Assembly: GCA_016342415.1 (NCBI GenBank)
Contig: JAEIOD010000039.1
Location: forward strand, 1 to 36,201
Length of the DNA: 36,201 nucleotides
DNA from: Clostridiales bacterium
GTDB taxonomy: Bacteria > Bacillota > Clostridia > Peptostreptococcales > Acidaminobacteraceae
Reading direction: 5' to 3'
Part shown: positions 15,901-22,465 of the stretch, piece by piece
Layout of the letters: each line of letters opens with the position of its first letter
Position numbering within the stretch: the stretch's first letter is position 1
Notes under the pieces: generated by a model
Seen by the model: only the letters and a program-made list of their open reading frames with translations
What the model was told of the DNA's origin: nothing
Database searches by the model: none
Program-made: the position numbers and the translations under genes

Positions 15901-16569
15901 CTAATTAATCTTCATAAACTCTGCTTTGATCATGTCATTTTCCAAATGTCCAGGGTATAAATGAACCAAAACACCATCAGATCCGATAAATGCAGATGTT
16001 GGATAGCCTCTTACACCAAATTCTCTTGTGAAATTGCCATCTTCATCCAATAACACAATTAAATTATCATACCCTTGTTTATCAAACCAAGACATAAATT
16101 TCTCGGTGTTTTTTTCACCATTATAATCTGGAGATACAATGGTAATCACTTTGAACTCAGTATCTTCAGTCGTTAACATATCCAATTCTTCTAAACCTCC
16201 AAGGCATATTGAGCACCATGAAGCCCAAAACTTCACATAGACTTTCTCACCTTTTAAATCTGCTAATGATACCATATTGCCTTCAAGGTCTTTAAGTGTG
16301 AACATAGGAGCCATATCACCGTCATTTGACATCATTTCAGCAGTTTCCATATTATCTTCTACCATATCATCTGAATCTGTCATATCATTTTCTGTCATTT
16401 CATCTTTATCCATGTTATCCTTTGTCATATCATTTTCCGTCATTTCATCTTTATCCATGTTATCCTTTGTCATATTATTATAAATTTCATCATTATCGTT
16501 TCCCATGATTAAAAAAACTCCCAATAATAAGACTGCTACTAACACTATACCGATTGATATCTTTTTCAT
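15901..16569 (-). CDS. Membrane-anchored TlpA-like thioredoxin with methionine-periodic linker
   Basis: A thiol-disulfide reductase of 222 aa. Residues 5-22 form an uncleaved-looking signal anchor with no lipobox cysteine. Residues about 31-89 are an acidic, low-complexity linker with 13 methionines; M33 to M63 are spaced exactly every five residues, built from two identical copies of MTKDNMDKDEMTEND. Residues about 86-222 are a TlpA/ResA-type thioredoxin domain with WCSIC (C119, C122) and the cis-proline GYP190. It should take electrons from CcdA, encoded just upstream, and pass them to MsrAB, encoded seven bases downstream. The linker is far richer in methionine than a spacer needs. It could be a sacrificial oxidant trap or a substrate of the neighbouring reductase; that is inference. 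Confidence 0.88.
   Translation of the reverse strand: MKKISIGIVLVAVLLLGVFLIMGNDNDEIYNNMTKDNMDKDEMTENDMTKDNMDKDEMTENDMTDSDDMVEDNMETAEMMSNDGDMAPMFTLKDLEGNMVSLADLKGEKVYVKFWASWCSICLGGLEELDMLTTEDTEFKVITIVSPDYNGEKNTEKFMSWFDKQGYDNLIVLLDEDGNFTREFGVRGYPTSAFIGSDGVLVHLYPGHLENDMIKAEFMKIN
16381..16470 (-). repeat. 45-bp tandem repeat within the tlpA-like gene
   Basis: Two adjacent 45-base units (16381-16425 and 16426-16470) differ at a single position (T at 16393, C at 16438). The change is silent, so the encoded 15-residue units are identical. This indicates recent duplication, and copy number could vary between strains. Confidence 0.9.
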
Positions 16570-16585
16570 AATACTCTTCCTTTCA

Positions 16586-17272
16586 CTAAATTAGATTCGA
16601 AAACCATGCGGTTACAGTTGTTAAGTTTTCTGTCATCAATAGAAGTCCCATGACGACAATTAATACACCACCGACTCTTTTGATCTTAGGTAAATGTTTA
16701 TCTACTTTGTAAAGTTTATCTAAGATTAATTTTGAAAATACAGCAACCAATAAAAATGGAATCGCAAGTCCCAAAGCATAAATCGCCATCAACCATGCAC
16801 CATAAAGGGCTTGCCCTCCACCGGCTGATAAAACAAGTACTGCTCCAAGAACAGGACCTACACACGGTGTCCAACCGAAACTAAATGTAACGCCCAAAAG
16901 ATAGGTACTGATCAAATCGTTTTTGCTTGTAGACTTAAATTGTAATGTTTTATATTTATTTAAAAACTTCAAATTAAAAACACCTATTTGATGAAATCCT
17001 AGAATCACGACAATGAAACCTGTGATGGTAGAAAACCATCTTCCGTTGATATACTTTCCTAAAGCTCCTGCACCAAATCCTAATAATATGAAACTTGTGG
17101 ACAAGCCTCCTACAAAAAGAAATGTTTTTATATAAGGGCGCCATTTCCCTCCGTGTTCATTGTCTGTTAAAATCCCAATATAGACTGGCATCAATGGGAA
17201 AGTACACGGTGCGAAAAATGATAGTAATCCTGCTACGAAAACGGTACTGATAAATATTTGTTCACCGATCAT
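16586..17272 (-). CDS. ccdA: CcdA-like transmembrane thiol-disulfide transporter
   Basis: An inner-membrane protein of 228 aa with six predicted membrane segments, the size of the minimal CcdA/DsbD-beta family. The two redox cysteines lie in APC23TFPL (TM1) and TPC137VGP (TM4), the usual symmetric positions. It moves reducing equivalents from cytoplasmic thioredoxin across the membrane to extracytoplasmic thioredoxin-fold proteins. It is the first gene of the operon, 16 bases ahead of the TlpA-like gene that is its obvious acceptor. The ATG at 17272 has AAAGGA eight bases ahead. CcdA can also serve cytochrome c maturation; no cytochrome gene is near, which favours the MsrAB role. Confidence 0.93.
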   Translation of the reverse strand: MIGEQIFISTVFVAGLLSFFAPCTFPLMPVYIGILTDNEHGGKWRPYIKTFLFVGGLSTSFILLGFGAGALGKYINGRWFSTITGFIVVILGFHQIGVFNLKFLNKYKTLQFKSTSKNDLISTYLLGVTFSFGWTPCVGPVLGAVLVLSAGGGQALYGAWLMAIYALGLAIPFLLVAVFSKLILDKLYKVDKHLPKIKRVGGVLIVVMGLLLMTENLTTVTAWFSNLI

Positions 17273-17301
17273 GTTGTCACATCCTTTCTTACTATGAATT
17301 C

Positions 17302-17307
17302 ATTATA
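17302..17307 (-). promoter_or_regulatory. Predicted -10 element of the ccdA operon
   Basis: A perfect TATAAT on the minus strand lies 30 bases before the ccdA start. Seventeen bases further up the sequence does not resemble TTGACA. A strong -10 without a -35 suits an activator-dependent promoter, for which the operon's own response regulator is the first candidate. Confidence 0.5.
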
Positions 17308-17371
17308 TACCTTACAACACTAGACTGGTATAGATTCTAATGTGCAAAAACATGAATATAATCAGGTTCTT

Positions 17372-17409
17372 TCAAAAAAATAAAAGAAACCAAGAATTTC
17401 TTGATTTCT
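17372..17409 (-). terminator. Intrinsic terminator of the flavodiiron gene
   Basis: A long stem (17385-17396 with 17398-17409, one G-U wobble) lies eight bases past the stop codon. It is followed on the minus strand by UUUUAUUUUUUUG. Confidence 0.85.
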
Positions 17410-17416
17410 TTATCGA

Positions 17417-18607
17417 CTATAATTCTTTAACAAAGCTTTTTCCAAATTCAATAGCTTCTAATTCAACATTTTTGGTCATATTCCAATTCACTTTAAAACT
17501 GTCGCCTACCAATTCAAATCCCGCTTCTTCAAGCATTGTCATCAACACCTGTGGTGATTCTCCACTCCAGCCATAACACCCAAAGGCTGTTGCTTTTTTA
17601 TTCTTAAACTTAAGCTCCTTCATATAATGTAAAAATCCCACAAGAGATCTTAACACACTATTACTCACAGTGGGTGAGCCAACAGCAATCGCTTTTGACT
17701 TAAACACTTCGGTTGCTAAATCATTGTCATCTGACTTTGATATATTAAAGAGTTTAACCGTGACATCAGAATCTTCTAATTGAATACCTTCAACAATTTT
17801 TTCAGCGACTTGTTTGGTACCGTTCCACATTGTATCATAAATGACGGTTATTTGATTTTCTTGATAATCATTGCACCATGCTTGATATTTTTCAACAATT
17901 TGTATAGGATTTTCTCTCCAGATAACACCATGACTGGTAGCAATAATATCAATGGTCAAATTCAGAGACAAAATATCCTCCAATTTTTTCTTCAGAATTT
18001 TATTAAATGGATTTAAAATATTTGCATAATATTTCATGGCTTCTTCACTCAGTTTACACTGATCTGCTAAATCATTGAATAAATGTTCACATGCATAATG
18101 TTGACCAAACGCATCATTACTGAATAAAATGTTATCTTCTGTTAGATAAGTCGCCATGCTATCTGGCCAGTGCAACATACGCATTTCTACAAATACCAAA
18201 GACTTTCCATTTCCAATATCTAAAGTATCACCTGTTTTAACAACATTAAAATTCCAACTCTTATGGTATTGTCCCATTAATGATCCAACCGCATTTTTAG
18301 TACAATAGATTGGTGTATTCGGTATTTTTTCCATTAATTTTGATAACGCACCACTATGGTCGTTTTCACCATGATTGATGATGATATAATCAATACTCTC
18401 AAGATCTATTTCACTTTCTAAGTTAGCAACAAATTCATCTGCAAAAGGTCTCCACACTGTATCAATCAGAACGGTTTTCTCTTCTTGAATTAAATAGGAA
18501 TTATAACTTGACCCGCTATGTGTAGAATACTCCTCTCCATGGAACTTCCTCAATTCCCAATCAATTTTACCTAACCAATGGACATTATTTTTGATCAGTC
18601 TCTTCAT
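17417..18607 (-). CDS. fprA: Flavodiiron protein (oxygen/nitric oxide reductase)
   Basis: A cytoplasmic enzyme of 396 aa that reduces O2 to water and/or NO to N2O in anaerobes. The N-terminal metallo-beta-lactamase domain carries the di-iron ligands H79, E81 and D83 in NHGENDHSG, H146 in MLHWPDS, D165 in SNDAFGQH and H226 in TSHGVIW. The C-terminal flavodoxin domain (about 252-396) has the FMN phosphate loop YDTMWNGTKQ and later GCYGWSGE. There is no rubredoxin or flavin reductase extension, so it is the simple class A form needing an external electron donor; no rubredoxin gene is visible nearby. The start has TTGGAGGG six bases ahead. It has its own terminator and probably its own promoter. 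Confidence 0.93.
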   Translation of the reverse strand: MKRLIKNNVHWLGKIDWELRKFHGEEYSTHSGSSYNSYLIQEEKTVLIDTVWRPFADEFVANLESEIDLESIDYIIINHGENDHSGALSKLMEKIPNTPIYCTKNAVGSLMGQYHKSWNFNVVKTGDTLDIGNGKSLVFVEMRMLHWPDSMATYLTEDNILFSNDAFGQHYACEHLFNDLADQCKLSEEAMKYYANILNPFNKILKKKLEDILSLNLTIDIIATSHGVIWRENPIQIVEKYQAWCNDYQENQITVIYDTMWNGTKQVAEKIVEGIQLEDSDVTVKLFNISKSDDNDLATEVFKSKAIAVGSPTVSNSVLRSLVGFLHYMKELKFKNKKATAFGCYGWSGESPQVLMTMLEEAGFELVGDSFKVNWNMTKNVELEAIEFGKSFVKEL

Positions 18608-18674
18608 TTAACCCTCCAACTCTATGAATATAATATCTCCTCTTATCATACTACCCAATTATTGTATAGAAACA

Positions 18675-18707
18675 CGAAAAAAATTCCAAGATTTTCATCT
18701 TAGAATT
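18675..18707 (-). terminator. Intrinsic terminator of the GIY-YIG protein gene
   Basis: An 11-bp stem (18682-18692 with 18697-18707) is closed by a GAAA tetraloop on the minus strand and followed by seven U. It ends the upstream gene before the flavodiiron promoter. Confidence 0.85.
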
Positions 18708-18714
18708 TTCCAGG

Positions 18715-19866
18715 TTATTTTTTTGATTGTTTATGATACCCTTTGTCACCATAGGGTTGTAGTTTTTCCTTATAACTTCTTTCTAGTTCTCTAAGTTTTT
18801 TTGTCACATTAATTTCATCGTCTTCTGAAAAGAATTCCAATACTTTTATTTCAAATTGATCTTCACCCAGTTGAGTCCAGTCCTTTTGAAGGGCTCTGTT
18901 GGTAAACGATCCTGTATTCAATTGGAATGTTAATCCATTCAGTTTGTGGATGCCTCTAGCTGAATCAATAAAAACTTTCCCATTTACTGTGTTTTCAATC
19001 TGATAAACGCCACTTTCAATACCTTTTTCAGCTTCTTTTAGTACATATGCTTGAACCAGTTCTTTTCTTTTATTCGTCTTTCTATCCTTTTGCTTCGCTT
19101 TTTTCTTCTCATCTTTCTCTTTACGCCAGTAGGCGCTACCATCTTTTTCTCTGCTCATAAAGCCATATTGAATGAGATAACGTCTTAAAACAACATGATC
19201 CTCAGGATATATTTTCTTAAGAATCACATCAACCTCTTTTTCAGAATAAAGTTTTTTGAATTCAAATCTTTTTATGATTTCCCTTAAGATAATTAACTTG
19301 TATTTTTCCTTCACACTAAAAGTCTTTAACTGACCATCAGTCCCTTCTGGAAAATACTTCTCAAGAGCCTGTATTGATTCTTCTACAGTGACATCATAAC
19401 GATTATCTACCATGGTTGCAGTTTTATGTGGTTTTACAGGCATATTTTTTATATCCATTGATTTATTTAACAGACCCATTATGGTAACAGTGGTCTTAGC
19501 TTGTTTTTCTTTTTCTTTAATCATATAACGGTGATTTCTTATTGTAGAGACACTCCCTACATTCAGTTTGTTTTTTATATCATAATCTGTTAACCCCTTA
19601 TGAAATAGTTGTAATATGGTTCTTTGTTGTTCCGACAAGCCGGTCAGTTTCTTATCAAATCCCAGCAGATAATTAAAAACACCACCATGTGCTTCTTCTA
19701 TATGTAACATCATTTGTTTTTTTGCATCTACATATAATTCTTCTTTTGGATAGATAAAACCAACTTCAGTCATGTAATCACATAAAAGACATTTATAATG
19801 TTCTTCTTCCAATATATAACCTTGTTCTCTTTCCAGATCATTTGACGACCAAAACATTTCGTTCAT
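18715..19866 (-). CDS. Zinc finger / HTH / DUF2087 / GIY-YIG protein
   Basis: A four-part protein of 383 aa. Residues 26-60 resemble a C2H2 finger (C26, C29, H55, H60). About 75-120 is a LuxR/GerE-like helix-turn-helix (LSEQQRTILQLFHKGLTDYD). About 163-250 match DUF2087, a domain seen on Bacillota regulators (FPEGTDGQLKTFSVKEKYK). A lysine-rich linker (250-268) leads to a GIY-YIG-like domain (285-378): GVYQIENTVNGKVFID, then FEIKVLEFF and a candidate catalytic E362. The hallmark GIY...YIG is GVY...FID and the usual following arginine is not obvious, so nuclease activity may be weak or lost. AGGAG precedes the ATG. Palindromes overlapping its own promoter suggest autoregulation. The cellular role is unknown. 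Confidence 0.75.
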   Translation of the reverse strand: MNEMFWSSNDLEREQGYILEEEHYKCLLCDYMTEVGFIYPKEELYVDAKKQMMLHIEEAHGGVFNYLLGFDKKLTGLSEQQRTILQLFHKGLTDYDIKNKLNVGSVSTIRNHRYMIKEKEKQAKTTVTIMGLLNKSMDIKNMPVKPHKTATMVDNRYDVTVEESIQALEKYFPEGTDGQLKTFSVKEKYKLIILREIIKRFEFKKLYSEKEVDVILKKIYPEDHVVLRRYLIQYGFMSREKDGSAYWRKEKDEKKKAKQKDRKTNKRKELVQAYVLKEAEKGIESGVYQIENTVNGKVFIDSARGIHKLNGLTFQLNTGSFTNRALQKDWTQLGEDQFEIKVLEFFSEDDEINVTKKLRELERSYKEKLQPYGDKGYHKQSKK

Positions 19867-19879
19867 TACATTCTCCTTT

Positions 19880-19918
19880 TATAGACAATTTTATTTTCTG
19901 TCTATAATATTATAGATA
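19880..19918. promoter_or_regulatory. Overlapping inverted repeats of TGTCTATA (candidate operator)
   Basis: TATAGACA (19880-19887), TGTCTATA (19899-19906) and TATAGATA (19911-19918) make two overlapping palindromes. The second contains the 16-base perfect palindrome TCTATAATATTATAGA (19901-19916). It covers the likely -10 and start of the GIY-YIG protein promoter. A further TGTCTATA lies at 19979-19986, next to the divergent selO-side promoter. Confidence 0.6.
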
Positions 19919-19935
19919 GTTTGCAGTTTTGTCAA
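19909..19935 (-). promoter_or_regulatory. Predicted promoter of the GIY-YIG protein gene
   Basis: On the minus strand a perfect TTGACA (19930-19935) is followed after 15 bases by TATAAT (19909-19914), or after 17 bases by TAATAT. The -10 lies within the perfect palindrome. Confidence 0.6.
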
Positions 19936-19950
19936 CTTATCAAACTGTTT

Positions 19951-19979
19951 TTGACATACTCCTAAACTTTTTTTATGCT
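19951..19979 (+). promoter_or_regulatory. Predicted promoter towards selO (distal)
   Basis: TTGACA (19951-19956), exactly 17 bases, then TATGCT (19974-19979). The half-site TGTCTATA begins at the last base of the -10 and would cover the transcription start. Confidence 0.6.
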
Positions 19980-20025
19980 GTCTATATTAAATATGATAAT
20001 TGAATGTTTAAGTATACCGTTTTAG

Positions 20026-20034
20026 TGATATAAT
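20026..20034 (+). promoter_or_regulatory. Predicted extended -10 promoter of selO (proximal)
   Basis: TGATATAAT is an extended -10 element (TG, one base, TATAAT) about 45 bases before the selO start, without a good -35. It could give expression independent of the TGTCTATA sites. Confidence 0.45.
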
Positions 20035-20078
20035 ATAGTTAACAAAAAGATTTACCACTATAAGAATAAGAGGTATCT

Positions 20079-21521
20079 ATGAATATAAATAAAGATATGA
20101 AACATACAAGTAAAAACACCTATTTAGAGTTACCAGGCATCCTGTATACCAAACAAATGCCTACACCCGTCAAAGAGCCTGAAATGATCATCTTTAATGA
20201 AGACTTATCAAAGTCTCTTGGTTTAAACAAAACCATCAATGAATCAAATGCCACTTCAGTCCTAGTTGGCAATACCATTCTAGAAGATTCAATACCCATA
20301 TCCCAGTCGTATGCTGGACATCAATTTGGACACTTTACCATTTTAGGAGATGGTCGAGCCATTTTAATAAGTGAACACATCACACCAGATCTAGAAAGAA
20401 TTGATATTCAGCTTAAAGGATCTGGTGAAACCCCCTACTCGCGCAGAGGGGATGGTCGTGCAACCTTAAGTTCTATGTTAAGAGAGTATATCATCAGTGA
20501 AGCCATGGCGTCACTACATATCAAAACAACAAGAAGTCTAGCGGTAGTATCTACCGGTGAACAAGTTATCAGAGAACAAATACAAAGTGGTGCTGTACTG
20601 ACTAGAATATCCAAAGGACATATCAGAGTAGGTACTTTTCAGTTTGCAGCACTTAAAGATACTGAAACAATAAAAGCTCTTGCAGACTATACTTTCAAAA
20701 GATTTTATCCTGAGATAGACTCTACGAATCCTTATATCACTTTACTGGATAAGGTTGTGGATGCACAAGCTGAGTTAATCGCCAAATGGCAACAAATTGG
20801 TTTTATTCACGGTGTTATGAATACTGACAATATGTCTATCGCAGGAGAAACCATTGATTATGGACCGTGTGCTTTTATGGACACTTATCATCCCAATACC
20901 GTTTTTAGCTCTATCGATCAGCAAGGTAGATACTCATATAAGAATCAACCTCTTATCGCCCAGTGGAACTTAGCTAGGTTTGCAGAGACACTCATACCAC
21001 TTCTACATGATGATCAAAATAAGGCCATAAAAATAGCTGAATCCAGTATTGAACATTTTACCGAATTATATGAAACCTACTGGTTAAATGGCATGCGAAA
21101 GAAAATCGGACTGTTTACAAATGAATCTTCCGACAGAATTTTAATTGAAGAGTTATTAGATCACATGGCAAAAGAGAAACTTGATTTTACCAATACTTTT
21201 ATTGATTTAATGACGCCGAATTATAGGAGTCCATTAAAAACTATCGATGAGTGGCTCCTTAAATGGCATGATAGATTGAATAAACAAGCAGAAAGTTTTG
21301 AAGAAAGCATGACTCTTATGAGGTCTGTAAATCCATATGTCATTCCTAGAAACCATCAAGTTGAACTCGCACTAAAAGATGCTGTTATGGGTGATATGTC
21401 TGCTTTTACAAGGTTGTTGGAAGTGCTGAAGTCTCCATTTGAACATAAGTTGAATCATAAACAATATACTTTACCACCCGAACCCTCTAAAGAAGTTTAC
21501 AAAACATATTGTGGGACATAA
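20079..21521 (+). CDS. selO: SelO-family protein adenylyltransferase (YdiU)
   Basis: A pseudokinase-fold enzyme of 480 aa that transfers AMP from ATP to protein hydroxyl groups. Family marks are SYAGHQFGHFTILGDGRA (77-94), QLKGSGETPYSRRGDGRA (111-128), LREYIISEAM, and the metal-binding HGVMNTDNMS (244-253). C264 in YGPCAFMD and C478 in the C-terminal CGT match the two cysteines that form a regulatory disulfide in E. coli SelO. The C-terminal one replaces the selenocysteine of animal SelO, and no in-frame UGA lies there. The known role is in redox homeostasis, with adenylylation of metabolic and glutaredoxin-type proteins. AGAGGT precedes the ATG. Its promoters share the region with the divergent GIY-YIG protein gene. 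Confidence 0.93.
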   Translation: MNINKDMKHTSKNTYLELPGILYTKQMPTPVKEPEMIIFNEDLSKSLGLNKTINESNATSVLVGNTILEDSIPISQSYAGHQFGHFTILGDGRAILISEHITPDLERIDIQLKGSGETPYSRRGDGRATLSSMLREYIISEAMASLHIKTTRSLAVVSTGEQVIREQIQSGAVLTRISKGHIRVGTFQFAALKDTETIKALADYTFKRFYPEIDSTNPYITLLDKVVDAQAELIAKWQQIGFIHGVMNTDNMSIAGETIDYGPCAFMDTYHPNTVFSSIDQQGRYSYKNQPLIAQWNLARFAETLIPLLHDDQNKAIKIAESSIEHFTELYETYWLNGMRKKIGLFTNESSDRILIEELLDHMAKEKLDFTNTFIDLMTPNYRSPLKTIDEWLLKWHDRLNKQAESFEESMTLMRSVNPYVIPRNHQVELALKDAVMGDMSAFTRLLEVLKSPFEHKLNHKQYTLPPEPSKEVYKTYCGT

Positions 21522-21525
21522 AAGA

Positions 21526-21551
21526 AATCCACTGATTACAATCAGTGGATT
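21526..21551. terminator. Bidirectional terminator between selO and the Nudix gene
   Basis: AATCCACTGATT and its exact complement (21526-21537 with 21540-21551) are followed by TATTTT on the plus strand and by UUUCUUUU on the minus strand. The two genes converge on it. Confidence 0.8.
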
Positions 21552-21554
21552 ATT

Positions 21555-22448
21555 TTAGTCCATCCAAGATGGATTAAATCTATATAATTTGGAAGGTCTA
21601 TGACCCACATCAGATGTTGAATGCTCAGTTTCAGTCACAAGTTTTGCTGTTTTCCTTCTAAAGTTGGCTTTAATCAACGGTTTATCCAAAATCTCTTCAT
21701 AAGATTTTTGTAAGTCTGTTAACGTAAACAACTCTGGCATCAAGTGGAATATAATATCCGAATACTCCAGTTTATTTCGAAGTCTCTCTATACCGTATTG
21801 AATAATGAGTCCATGGTCAAAAGAAAGTTTATCATTTTCCACTATGCTTCTATTGTAAGAAACATGTTTGCCCTCTACTGTTCTGGTCACTTTTATCATA
21901 CTTTTTAATACATTTGTTTCATTTGTTAAAATAACTTCAATAAATTTATTTTCAATGAATCCTTTATCAGTCTCTTGCTTTTCATCTTTTACGAGTTGAT
22001 AATCGACTTCAAACCATCTAGCATCATCGGCATCTGATCCAGCATGCATATGAATTTCGTTTTTATTCACCAAAGACATATAAGAGGTACTGATGATGCG
22101 TCCTCTAGGATCTCTATTTAAGTCACCATAGGTATACAGTTGCTCCAGATAAGCATTTTCTACCCCGGTTTCTTCTTTAAGCTCCCTATAAGCAGCAGTT
22201 TCAAGATTCTCATCGATTCTTACAAAACCACCCGGTAAAGCCCACATACCTAAGTATGGATGTTCATTACGTTTTATTAAAAGTACACGTAATGACTTTT
22301 TAGGAAGTTTTCTATAATTGCTCACATCTTCATCTGAGATTGTGAATAATAGTATATCTACTGTTACAGAAGGTCTATCGAATGCTTTTATGTCATACGA
22401 TGACAGAAACTCTTCCTCGGTCATACCTTTTGTATTTTTCTCACTCAT
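21555..22448 (-). CDS. Nudix hydrolase-domain regulator, NrtR-like
   Basis: A protein of 297 aa. Residues about 25-165 are a Nudix domain with a complete Nudix box (G74-x5-E-x7-RE-x2-EE-x-G95, GGFVRIDENLE onward). The C-terminal part (about 215-297) has the winged-helix signature of NrtR-type regulators: FTLTDLQKSYEEIL, NFRRK and PSKLYRFN. NrtR binds ADP-ribose and represses NAD-synthesis genes; members with an intact Nudix box may also hydrolyse ADP-ribose derivatives. No NAD gene is adjacent, so its target is open. I start it at 22448, where TTGGAG is well placed; an in-frame ATG at 22466 overlaps the upstream stop codon as TAATG but has no binding site. It is in an operon with the MDR enzyme. 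Confidence 0.85.
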   Translation of the reverse strand: MSEKNTKGMTEEEFLSSYDIKAFDRPSVTVDILLFTISDEDVSNYRKLPKKSLRVLLIKRNEHPYLGMWALPGGFVRIDENLETAAYRELKEETGVENAYLEQLYTYGDLNRDPRGRIISTSYMSLVNKNEIHMHAGSDADDARWFEVDYQLVKDEKQETDKGFIENKFIEVILTNETNVLKSMIKVTRTVEGKHVSYNRSIVENDKLSFDHGLIIQYGIERLRNKLEYSDIIFHLMPELFTLTDLQKSYEEILDKPLIKANFRRKTAKLVTETEHSTSDVGHRPSKLYRFNPSWMD

Positions 22449-22465
22449 ATATTCTCCAATGCTCA

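Noticed and set aside
16277..16508. Plus-strand repetitive frames (68 and 60 codons) opposite the Met-rich linker
   Set aside because: Their repeats are only the complement of the 45-base tandem repeat; no ribosome binding site or promoter.
16586..17272. CcdA as part of cytochrome c maturation
   Set aside because: No cytochrome, ResB/ResC or heme-lyase gene is in the window, while the next two genes are its expected partners for methionine repair.
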